From NCBI RefSeq assembly GCF_019802285.1, contig NZ_JAIEUJ010000001.1:248001-312000 (forward strand): a stretch of 64,000 nt of DNA, in the 5' to 3' direction. The notes below the pieces were generated by a model, which ran no database searches, was not told the origin of the DNA, and saw only the letters and a program-made list of their open reading frames with translations. This DNA is from Novilysobacter antarcticus. GTDB taxonomy: Bacteria; Pseudomonadota; Gammaproteobacteria; Xanthomonadales; Xanthomonadaceae. The number at the start of each line of letters is the position of its first letter. Position 1 is the stretch's first letter. The position numbers and the translations under genes were made by a program. This document shows, one piece after another, positions 57,575 to 64,000 of this stretch.

Positions 57575-58639
57575 TCAATCGCGCGCGTCGCGCACGCCCT
57601 CGGCCCAGTGCAGGACCTCGGCGACGGCCTCGAAGAACTCGTTGCTGATGTGGTCGTCGAGCGCCACCTTCTCGTGCAGTCCGCGCGCCAGCGGAATGTT
57701 CTGCAGGATCGGCACGCCTGCTTCCTCGGCTGCCTGGCGGATCATCTCGGCAGTGTGTCCTTCGCCCTTGGCGACGACGATGGGCAGGTCGGTTTCGCCG
57801 TCCTGGTAGCGCAGCGCAATGGCGATGTGGGTGGGGTTGGTCACGACGACGTTGGCTCCGCGGACGGCATGCATCATGTTCTGCTGCGACCACTCCTGAT
57901 GCAACTGGCGACGCCGCTGTTTGACATGCGGGTCACCCTCACTGTCCTTGAGCTCCTGGCGGATGTCGCGCCGGCTCATGCGCAGGTTTTTCAGGTAGGA
58001 GTACTTCTGGTACGACGTGTCCAGCGCGGAGATGAAGAAGAACACGCAGATCGTCCAGATCACGATCCGCGACAGACCTTGCCACAGTGTCGCGCCGATC
58101 GCCTGGGGCGGGGAGGTTGGCAACTGCAGCAGGTCGGGAAGCATGCCGCGCACGACGATCCAGCCGATCCCGATCAATGCGGCGGACTTGACGATGGACT
58201 TGACCAGATCCACCAGGTTGTCCATTGAAAACATCTTCTTGATGCCTTCAACCGGATTGAGTTTGTCCATTTTCGGCTTGACCTTCTCCCAGCTCAGCAG
58301 GGGGCCGACCTGCAGGAACTCGATCAACAGACCCAGCATCAGCGACATCGCCAGCAGCGGCAGCATCAGCCACAGGAAGGTCTCGATCGCGGTCTGCGCC
58401 AGCAGCGGGAGGCTCGTCTCGAAAGGTTGCCCCAGCGTCGCCAGGCTCTGTTCAAACAGATTGTTGATCCGTGAGTGCATGGAGCCGACCAGCATCCATG
58501 CAGTCACCAGCCAGCCCATCACCAGCACGGTGCCGGTGAGGTCGCGGCTTTTGGAGACATTGCCTTCCTTGCGCGCATCGAGGATGCGTTTTCGGGTAGG
58601 AGGCTCGGTCTTGTCAGCGCCTTTGTCTTTCTCCGACAC
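57575..58639 (-). CDS. sctU: T3SS autocleaving switch protein SctU
   Basis: SctU (FlhB family) controls substrate specificity. The 354-residue protein has four membrane helices in its first 210 residues (e.g. GTVLVMGWLVTAWMLVGSM), the conserved ETEPPTRKRI-like start (DKTEPPTRKRILDARKEGNVSKSRDL) and the self-cleavage motif NPTH at residues 268-271 in GANVVVTNPTHIAIALRY. A soluble C-terminal domain follows. Unlike the usual sctT-sctU order, it is on the opposite strand from sctT, tail to tail. Confidence 0.96.
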   Translation of the reverse strand: MSEKDKGADKTEPPTRKRILDARKEGNVSKSRDLTGTVLVMGWLVTAWMLVGSMHSRINNLFEQSLATLGQPFETSLPLLAQTAIETFLWLMLPLLAMSLMLGLLIEFLQVGPLLSWEKVKPKMDKLNPVEGIKKMFSMDNLVDLVKSIVKSAALIGIGWIVVRGMLPDLLQLPTSPPQAIGATLWQGLSRIVIWTICVFFFISALDTSYQKYSYLKNLRMSRRDIRQELKDSEGDPHVKQRRRQLHQEWSQQNMMHAVRGANVVVTNPTHIAIALRYQDGETDLPIVVAKGEGHTAEMIRQAAEEAGVPILQNIPLARGLHEKVALDDHISNEFFEAVAEVLHWAEGVRDARD

Positions 58640-58824
58640 GGGCGGGGCTCGAATCCGGGAGGATCAAAGGCTAGCATGGGCCCATGCCGGTTCCGACAGC
58701 CTCCGGATACACCTGAACGCGCCGGCAGCACCCTGGTACTTACCCCAGATGCCAGGGTTGGATGCACGAGGTACATTTCAGCCATCCCTCCGACCCCGGG
58801 TGCTATCGAGGCCATCGCAAGCGC

Positions 58825-59154
58825 ATGAACAGCATCGGCAACAGTCCACAACTTGATCGCGCCGGCCTGCAATCGCTCGCCGACCGTCTTGCGCTGGATG
58901 ATCCTGCACGCCATGGCGCGCAACTGCCGACTGCCAGTCCTGCGATTGACGAAGCCGCCGGCTTACCCAGCCATGCCGCTGGCGCCCTCATCGATGCGGG
59001 CGAGCAGGCGCTGAGTGTTGCAGCATGGGACGGCGTCGCCGGCGGGCAGCGGATGTTGCCCAGCGATCTGGCGCTTCAGGGCATGCTGGGACGCCTCGAC
59101 CTGCCCTCAGCGGTCGATGCCGGCGTTGATGCGGTAGTCGCCGCACTCGACTGA
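58825..59154 (+). CDS. Small unrecognised protein beside the T3SS island
   Basis: This 109-residue soluble protein has an Asp/Ala-rich composition (MNSIGNSPQLDRAGLQSLADRL; RMLPSDLALQGMLGRLDLPSAVDAGVDAVVAALD) and no signal peptide or membrane helix. It lies divergent from sctU across a 185-base spacer with no clear promoter recognised. It could be a T3SS accessory, chaperone or substrate, but I see no family. Confidence 0.5.
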   Translation: MNSIGNSPQLDRAGLQSLADRLALDDPARHGAQLPTASPAIDEAAGLPSHAAGALIDAGEQALSVAAWDGVAGGQRMLPSDLALQGMLGRLDLPSAVDAGVDAVVAALD

Positions 59155-59208
59155 GGGCTAGCATCGGCACGTTGCAGCGTTTGATCCTGCGCGGAGACCG
59201 GTTGCCCC

Positions 59209-59889
59209 ATGAATGACCTGATTCCTTCGTCCGACGGACTGCGCGCGGCTTCCGCCAGCCTGGTGGCGGCGCTCGCGTCGCACTCCGATCCCGAGTACCG
59301 GCTTAGCGTGCTCAAACGTCTGGCGCGGCGTCTGGGCGAAGCGCGCTACCCGGTCTTCCTGCGCATCCTGGGCGTGATTGCCGAGAGCGACGATCTGCGC
59401 GCGCAGCGCCTGCTTGCCGATACTTTCGGGCTCGCGTTGCGCCGCATGGACCTGCCGGGCGGGGCGTTGAGCTCCTGGGGCGCTACGGGCTTGCCCGACA
59501 CCAAGACGCCCGTGGCCGCCAGCACATTTTCCGGCAACTTCTTTGGCGCCACCCCGCAACGGCTTTTGGGCCCATTGGAGTATCTGGCGGTGTGGCACTT
59601 GCAACGCACCCAGCGCCAGCTGCTCGGGCGCGACGCTTTTGTATTGGCGACCGCCCGCCTGGTGGCACTGCTCAACCACAGCGAAGACGCGCGCCGGCTG
59701 TATCCGCAAAAACTCGCTGTCGACGCCCAGAATGAACTGGAAGGGGCCTACACGCGAACCACCCGGGAGCGTCTCGCCGCCATGGCCGTCGCCTGGCAGG
59801 CGGGGCAATCGCCCGAAGACGTGGCGCGCGCCGCTCTGGGAGCCGCTCCCGACTCACGGGGAGGGCAGTGGGTCGTGCACGATCTCTAG
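59209..59889 (+). CDS. Conserved-looking hypothetical protein upstream of thrS
   Basis: This 226-residue protein has an Arg/Leu-rich helical composition (VLKRLARRLGEARYPVFLRILGVIAESDDLRAQRLLADTFGLALRRMDLP; LGPLEYLAVWHLQRTQRQLLGRDAFVLATARLVALLNHSEDARRLYPQKLAVDAQNELEGAYTRTTRERL). It has no signal peptide. The function is unknown. It lies 54 bases after the 109-residue gene in the same direction. Membership in the T3SS unit is not supported by sequence; it may simply be a conserved gene next to thrS. Confidence 0.6.
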   Translation: MNDLIPSSDGLRAASASLVAALASHSDPEYRLSVLKRLARRLGEARYPVFLRILGVIAESDDLRAQRLLADTFGLALRRMDLPGGALSSWGATGLPDTKTPVAASTFSGNFFGATPQRLLGPLEYLAVWHLQRTQRQLLGRDAFVLATARLVALLNHSEDARRLYPQKLAVDAQNELEGAYTRTTRERLAAMAVAWQAGQSPEDVARAALGAAPDSRGGQWVVHDL

Positions 59890-59931
59890 TCGCAGGGCGG
59901 CGCGCTGGCCTGTCGTGCGTGCCGCTGGGCG

Positions 59932-59960
59932 TTGACTTGCACCGCCGCGTCCACAATATT
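59932..59960 (+). promoter_or_regulatory. Probable sigma70 promoter of the thrS operon
   Basis: TTGACT (59932-59937) and AATATT (59955-59960) are 17 bases apart, about 209 bases before thrS. That leaves a leader of roughly 200 bases holding a short Thr-containing frame and a terminator-like hairpin. Confidence 0.65.
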
Positions 59961-60037
59961 AGATGGTCATGCGGTGCGACTTCCCCGCCCCGTCCTGCAA
60001 AGGTGGCCCGCACCAACGTGCCGGTCGAGTGTGTGAC

Positions 60038-60064
60038 ATGAGCACTACGCGCATCCAACGCTAG
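60038..60064 (+). CDS. Putative leader peptide with tandem Thr codons
   Basis: The frame ATG-AGC-ACT-ACG-CGC-ATC-CAA-CGC-TAG encodes MSTTRIQR. Two adjacent Thr codons lie in the thrS leader about 40 bases before a terminator-like hairpin, which suggests ribosome-mediated attenuation by threonyl-tRNA supply. In-frame ATGs at 59963 and 59969 could also start a longer peptide of 31-33 residues. The ribosome site is weak. Confidence 0.4.
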   Translation: MSTTRIQR

Positions 60065-60091
60065 AACCGCCCCGGGCTTCCATTTCGATGC

Positions 60092-60115
60092 AGGCGCCTT
60101 GGGGGCGCTTTTTTT
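60092..60115 (+). terminator. Terminator-like hairpin in the thrS leader (attenuator candidate)
   Basis: The stem AGGCGCC / GGCGCTT (7 bp, one wobble) with a 5-base loop is followed by TTTTTTT. Upstream CGCCCC (60068-60073) can pair with GGGGCG (60102-60107), which would block the terminator, so an alternative anti-terminator fold exists. Confidence 0.55.
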
Positions 60116-60168
60116 CTTTTCAGGTCGAATGTTTCTCGACCTCCAGCCAGACACCTGTAGACACCGCC

Positions 60169-62070
60169 ATGATCGCAATTACCCTTCCCGACGGCAGTCG
60201 CCGTGAATTCGACGCACCCCTGAGCATTGCCGACGTCGCCGCGTCCATCGGCCCGGGCCTGGCCAAGGCCGCGCTGGCCGGCAAGGTGGATGGCGATCTG
60301 GTCGATACCAGTTACTGCCTCACCGAAGACGCCGCGCTGGAAATCGTCACCGACAAGCACCCCGACGCGCTGGAGGTGATCCGCCATTCCACGGCGCACC
60401 TGCTCGCCCAGGCAGTGCAGCGGCTGTTCCCTGGCACGCAGGTCACGATCGGGCCGGTGATCGAGAACGGCTTCTACTACGACTTCGCCTACGAGCGGCC
60501 CTTCACGCCTGAAGACCTGCCCTCGATCGAAGCGGAGATGCACAAGATCGTCAAGGAAGCGCTGCCGGTGAGCCGCGAAGTAAAGACGCGTCACGACGCG
60601 ATCCATTACTTCAACGGCATCGGCGAGCACTTCAAGGCCGAGATCATCGCGTCGATCCCGGACGGTGAGGACCTCTCGCTTTATACCCAGGGCGAGTTCA
60701 CCGACCTGTGCCGCGGCCCGCACGTGCCCAGCACCGAGAAGCTTCGCAGCTTCAAGCTGATGAAGGTTGCCGGCGCCTACTGGCGAGGCGATCACAACAA
60801 CCAGATGCTTACCCGCATCTATGGCACTGCCTGGCTCAACGACAAGGACCTGAAGGCGCACCTGCTGCAGCTGGAGGAGGCCGAGAAGCGCGACCACCGC
60901 AAGATCGGTCGCCAGCAGGACCTGTTCCACATGCAGGAAGAGGCGCCGGGCCTGGTGTTCTGGCACCCCAAGGGTTGGGCGATCTGGCAGGTCGTGGAGC
61001 AGTACATGCGCGGCGTGTATCGCAACAGCGGCTACGACGAGGTGCGCTGCCCGCAGATCCTCGACGTGTCGCTGTGGAAGCAGTCCGGCCACTGGGACAA
61101 CTACCAGGAGAACATGTTCTTCACCGAGTCGGAGAAGCGCACCTACGCGCTCAAGCCGATGAACTGCCCCGGCCACGTCCAGGTCTTCAACCATGGCCTG
61201 CACAGCTACCGTGACCTGCCGATCCGCTATGGCGAGTTCGGCGCCTGCCACCGCAACGAGCCCTCGGGCGCGCTGCACGGGATTCTCCGCGTCCGGGGCT
61301 TCACCCAGGACGATGGCCACGTGTTCTGCACGGAGTCCCAGATCGAGTCCGAGGTCACCGCGTTCCACCAGCAGGCGATGAAGGTCTACGAGGACTTTGG
61401 CTTCACCGACGTGCAGGTCAAGCTGGCCCTGCGCCCCGAGCCACGTATGGGTGACAACGAGACCTGGGACAAGGCCGAGGAGGCATTGCGCCTGGCGTTG
61501 CGAGCCACCGGCGTTGAGTGGGAGGAACTGCCCGGCGAGGGCGCCTTCTACGGCCCGAAGGTCGAGTACCACCTGAGCGACGCGATCGGTCGCACGTGGC
61601 AACTGGGGACCATGCAGGTCGACTTCATGATGCCCGGCCGCCTTGGCGCGGAATACATCGACGAGGCCAGCCAGCGGAAGCATCCCGTGATGCTGCACCG
61701 CGCAATCGTCGGCTCGATGGAGCGTTTCATCGGCATTCTCATCGAGCACCACGCCGGTCAATTCCCGGCTTGGCTGGCGCCCGTGCAGGCGGTCGTAGGA
61801 AACATTACCGATGCCCAGGCCAGCTACGCGGCCGAGGTCGCCCAATCCCTTGCGGATCAAGGGTTCCGGGTGGAAAAGGATTTGCGCAACGAGAAAATCG
61901 GCCGTAAGATTCGCGAGCACACGCTCCAGCGCGTGCCTTACCTGCTTGTGGTCGGAGACCGCGAAAAGGAAAACGGCCTGGTCGCGGTGCGCACGCGTGG
62001 GGGGGAAGATCTCGGCTCGATGTCCGTTGCCGAGTTCGCCGCGCGTTTACGTAACGAAGACGCTCGCTGA
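60169..62070 (+). CDS. thrS: Threonyl-tRNA synthetase
   Basis: The 633-residue class II synthetase has the TGS domain at its N-terminus ([28 protein letters not shown]), the editing domain ([17 protein letters not shown]), catalytic motifs 1-3 ([65 protein letters not shown]) and an anticodon-binding domain. The start at 60169 matches the usual N-terminus. It heads the thrS-infC-rpmI-rplT-pheS operon; control is probably at the leader described above. Confidence 0.98.
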   Translation: MIAITLPDGSRREFDAPLSIADVAASIGPGLAKAALAGKVDGDLVDTSYCLTEDAALEIVTDKHPDALEVIRHSTAHLLAQAVQRLFPGTQVTIGPVIENGFYYDFAYERPFTPEDLPSIEAEMHKIVKEALPVSREVKTRHDAIHYFNGIGEHFKAEIIASIPDGEDLSLYTQGEFTDLCRGPHVPSTEKLRSFKLMKVAGAYWRGDHNNQMLTRIYGTAWLNDKDLKAHLLQLEEAEKRDHRKIGRQQDLFHMQEEAPGLVFWHPKGWAIWQVVEQYMRGVYRNSGYDEVRCPQILDVSLWKQSGHWDNYQENMFFTESEKRTYALKPMNCPGHVQVFNHGLHSYRDLPIRYGEFGACHRNEPSGALHGILRVRGFTQDDGHVFCTESQIESEVTAFHQQAMKVYEDFGFTDVQVKLALRPEPRMGDNETWDKAEEALRLALRATGVEWEELPGEGAFYGPKVEYHLSDAIGRTWQLGTMQVDFMMPGRLGAEYIDEASQRKHPVMLHRAIVGSMERFIGILIEHHAGQFPAWLAPVQAVVGNITDAQASYAAEVAQSLADQGFRVEKDLRNEKIGRKIREHTLQRVPYLLVVGDREKENGLVAVRTRGGEDLGSMSVAEFAARLRNEDAR

Positions 62071-62135
62071 GGCGGCGTAGTCCATACTGTTTCGGCCGCA
62101 CGTGCGGCTGAACGACCCATACCGGAGATTGCAAC

Positions 62136-62657
62136 ATCAGTACCCCCGACAAGCGGAACCGCAAGAATCAGGAGATCCGCGCGCTGAAAGTGCGCGTGAT
62201 CGGCAGCGATGGCGAACAGGTCGGCGTGCTTTCACGCGACGAAGCGCTTGCGCTGGCACAAGAAGAAGGGCTCGACCTGGTGGAGATCCAGCCGCACGGC
62301 GATCCGCCTGTGTGCCGCATCATGGATTTCGGCAAGTTCATCTTCGATCTGCAAAAGAAGGCCAATCTGGCCAAGAAGAAGCAAAAGCAGGTCGAGATAA
62401 AGGAAATCAAGTTCCGCCCGGTCACCGATGAAGGTGACTACCAGATCAAGCTCCGCAACATGCGTCGCTTCCTGGAAGATGGCGACAAGATCAAGGTCAA
62501 CATCCGTTTCCGTGGCCGCGAGATGCGCCACCAGGATCTCGGTCGCCAGATGGCGGACCGGATTGAACTGGATCTGGGTGAGGACATCGTCGTGGAATCA
62601 CGTCCCCGTCTGGAAGGCCGTCAGATGGTGATGATGATCGCGCCGAAGAAGAAGTAA
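62136..62657 (+). CDS. infC: Translation initiation factor IF-3, apparent ATC start
   Basis: IF-3 (173 aa) starts [22 protein letters not shown] and contains [57 protein letters not shown], the family signature. The full-length N-terminus requires starting at ATC 62136, with GGAG at 62124-62127 spaced 8 bases. A GTG at 62190 would remove part of the N-terminal domain. IF-3 discriminates against AUC/AUU starts, and in E. coli the AUU start of infC gives autoregulation; the same is likely here. Confidence 0.94.
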   Translation: MSTPDKRNRKNQEIRALKVRVIGSDGEQVGVLSRDEALALAQEEGLDLVEIQPHGDPPVCRIMDFGKFIFDLQKKANLAKKKQKQVEIKEIKFRPVTDEGDYQIKLRNMRRFLEDGDKIKVNIRFRGREMRHQDLGRQMADRIELDLGEDIVVESRPRLEGRQMVMMIAPKKK

Positions 62658-62713
62658 CCGCGCGCTGCCGCTTGGCAGCCGCACACCCGCAGGACACCAT
62701 TCGCCCATTTGTG

Positions 62714-62742
62714 TTGCGCGCACCATGCGCTGCCGGCATAAT
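62714..62742 (+). promoter_or_regulatory. Possible internal promoter before rpmI
   Basis: TTGCGC (62714-62719) and CATAAT (62737-62742) are 17 bases apart in the 239-base infC-rpmI spacer. The -35 match is moderate. A leader of this length would also allow L20-type translational control, which is not resolved from the sequence. Confidence 0.3.
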
Positions 62743-62896
62743 GGGCGGCCCGGTTCGCCGGGGTTGTTGTTTGCAGTTTCAGGACCTGTTGCTGATCCTT
62801 TTCGGATCAATGACTTATCGACCGATACGGGCAGGACGGAAAGTGTGGCCATGCCACCGCCCATGTCAGTGACATATACCCGAAAGGACCTTCGCA

Positions 62897-63094
62897 ATGC
62901 CCAAGATCAAAACCCACCGTGGGGCGGCCAAGCGTTTTCGCAAGACCGCGTCCGGCAAGTTCAAGTGCGGCCACGCCAATCGTAGCCACATCCTCACCAA
63001 GAAGGCGACCAAGCGGAAGCGCAACCTGAGGCAGACGAATTACGCCCGCCCGGAAGACGCTGGCCGTATCAATCGCATGCTGCCGTACGCCTGA
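62897..63094 (+). CDS. rpmI: 50S ribosomal protein L35
   Basis: This 65-residue basic protein [20 protein letters not shown] with [15 protein letters not shown] is standard L35. GGACC-type ribosome site upstream; rplT follows after 13 bases. Confidence 0.98.
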   Translation: MPKIKTHRGAAKRFRKTASGKFKCGHANRSHILTKKATKRKRNLRQTNYARPEDAGRINRMLPYA

Positions 63095-63107
63095 GGAGGA
63101 CTGAGAA

Positions 63108-63467
63108 ATGGCACGAGTCAAACGTGGTGTACAGGCGCGCCGTCGCCACAAGAAGGTGTTGGACCTCGCCAAGGGCTATTACCATGCCCGCCGCAAGGTT
63201 TATCGCGTAGCCCATCAGGCCGTCATCAAGGCACAGCAGTACGCCTACATCGGCCGCAAGCAGAAGAAGCGCAACTTCCGTTCGCTGTGGATCACCCGCA
63301 TCAATGCGGCTGCACGCATGAATGGCATGAGCTACAGCCGCTTCATGAATGGCCTGATGAAGGCCGGCATCACCCTCGATCGCAAGGTGCTGGCGGACAT
63401 CGCCGTGCACGACGCGGCGGGTTTTGCCGCGCTCACCGAGAAGGCCAAGGGCGCGCTCGCAGCGTAA
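63108..63467 (+). CDS. rplT: 50S ribosomal protein L20
   Basis: This 119-residue L20 starts [33 protein letters not shown], with [38 protein letters not shown]. It binds 23S rRNA early in assembly and often represses its own operon in trans. Length is standard. Confidence 0.98.
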   Translation: MARVKRGVQARRRHKKVLDLAKGYYHARRKVYRVAHQAVIKAQQYAYIGRKQKKRNFRSLWITRINAAARMNGMSYSRFMNGLMKAGITLDRKVLADIAVHDAAGFAALTEKAKGALAA

Positions 63468-63525
63468 AGGTGCCGCATCGGCGCGCGGCACTGTCCGCGG
63501 GCGCCGGTCAGCAACGAGAGTCACG

Positions 63526-63564
63526 CATGGGGAAGGGCGCAAGTCCTTCCCCATGTTTTTTTTT
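63526..63564 (+). terminator. Attenuator-like terminator between rplT and pheS
   Basis: A perfect 11-bp stem (CATGGGGAAGG / CCTTCCCCATG) with an 8-base loop is followed by nine T residues (63556-63564). It is intrinsic, yet lies inside the operon just before pheS, where E. coli has the pheM attenuator. Confidence 0.8.
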
Positions 63565-63577
63565 GGAACAGGCATGA
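63527..63577 (+). CDS. Putative PheM-like leader peptide with two Phe codons
   Basis: The frame from ATG 63527 encodes [16 protein letters not shown] and ends in TGA overlapping the pheS ATG (63574). Its two Phe codons (TTT-TTT) are formed by the T-run of the terminator. Unlike classical leaders, the peptide frame contains the terminator itself, so the coupling may be at translation. This is an inference from the local sequence. Confidence 0.4.
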   Translation: MGKGASPSPCFFLEQA

Positions 63578-64000
63578 GCGCAATTGAAACCCTCACCGCC
63601 CAGGCGCTGGAACGCATCGCCGCCGCCGATGCCCCCGCCATCGTGGAGTCGCTGCGAGTGGAGTTGCTGGGCAAGTCCGGCAGCATCACCACGCAGCTCA
63701 AACAGCTCGGAACACTGCCCGCCGATCAGCGCAAGGCAGCAGGCGAGGCGATCAACAAAGCCCGCAACACTGTCACCGACGCGCTCGTCGCACGCCGTGA
63801 CGCGCTGGAGAACGCAGCGCTGGACGCCCGACTGGCGTCAGAGGCCATCGATGTAACGCTGCCCGGCATCAATTCGTCGCGCGGTGGCCTGCATCCGGTC
63901 AGCCGCACCCTGGAACGGATCACCGACATCTTCGGGCGCCTGGGTTTCGAACTCGCTGACGGACCGGAGATCGAGGACGACTGGCACAACTTTGAAGCAC
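63574..64000 (+). CDS. pheS: Phenylalanyl-tRNA synthetase alpha subunit, cut by the window end
   Basis: The first 142 residues are visible, with the family N-terminal coiled coil ([14 protein letters not shown]...[29 protein letters not shown]) and the start of the catalytic domain ([44 protein letters not shown]). The frame is open to the end of the window, so it has no stop here. It follows rplT by 106 bases and is preceded by the attenuator-like hairpin. Confidence 0.97.
   Translation, partial: MSAIETLTAQALERIAAADAPAIVESLRVELLGKSGSITTQLKQLGTLPADQRKAAGEAINKARNTVTDALVARRDALENAALDARLASEAIDVTLPGINSSRGGLHPVSRTLERITDIFGRLGFELADGPEIEDDWHNFEA

Noticed and set aside
40249-59154. A flagellar gene cluster
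   Set aside because: SctD with an FHA-like domain, the single-TM lipoprotein SctJ and SctN/O/P/Q/K fit an injectisome; there are no flagellin, hook, FliF-length or motor genes.
62190-62657. infC starting at GTG 62190
   Set aside because: It would delete 18 residues of the conserved IF-3 N-terminus, while ATC 62136 has a well-spaced ribosome site.

Overview
The window is a high-GC gammaproteobacterial chromosome segment. Its gene orders (petBC-sspA-sspB; ypjD/ffh-rpsP-rimM-trmD-rplS; thrS-infC-rpmI-rplT-pheS), an Oar-type TonB-dependent receptor, repeated intergenic elements and a type IV pilus minor-pilin operon fit the Xanthomonadaceae/Lysobacteraceae, most likely a Lysobacter- or Luteimonas-like organism. 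That placement is inferred from gene content and order, not from a database match.

Layout. 1-6.4 kb: housekeeping genes (end of cytochrome bc1, stringent starvation proteins SspA/SspB, NAD and purine synthesis). 6.4-11.2 kb: a minus-strand MarR-controlled tripartite efflux operon (marR, outer-membrane factor, emrA, emrB) read from an apparently leaderless promoter. 11.2-24.4 kb: ypjD, the ffh-rpsP-rimM-trmD-rplS translation/SRP block, hslR, mutS, a nucleotide-sugar epimerase, radA, a spacer with two copies of an inverted-repeat element, sodB, grxD, a short-chain dehydrogenase and marC. 24.6-30.5 kb: a large TonB-dependent receptor, ppnN and a LytS/FimS-type sensor kinase. 30.7-37.0 kb: the overlapping minor-pilin operon fimT-pilV-pilW-pilX-pilY1-pilE, then tRNA-Asn, a second FimT-like pseudopilin, uvrB and tRNA-Val.

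40.2-58.6 kb is a non-flagellar type III secretion (T3SS) island. A long minus-strand run encodes sctV, sctD, a needle/rod-like protein, sctI, sctJ, sctK, sctL, sctN, sctO and sctP, then four small unrecognised proteins, two of them paralogous, and a periplasmic DUF6683-like protein. A plus-strand run encodes a PAS histidine kinase, a FixJ/LuxR response regulator and sctQ, sctR, sctS and sctT, with sctU convergent at the end. Unusual points are a FliO-like membrane protein beside sctV, the two-component system overlapping sctQ, an apparent internal start for SctQ-C, and an acidic Ala/Pro insertion in SctR. No secretin (SctC), recognisable translocon, gatekeeper or effector lies in the window.

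58.8-64 kb: two unknown genes, then the thrS-infC-rpmI-rplT-pheS translation operon. It shows a possible Thr-codon attenuator before thrS, an ATC start for infC, and an attenuator-like hairpin with a Phe-Phe leader ORF before pheS, where the window ends.
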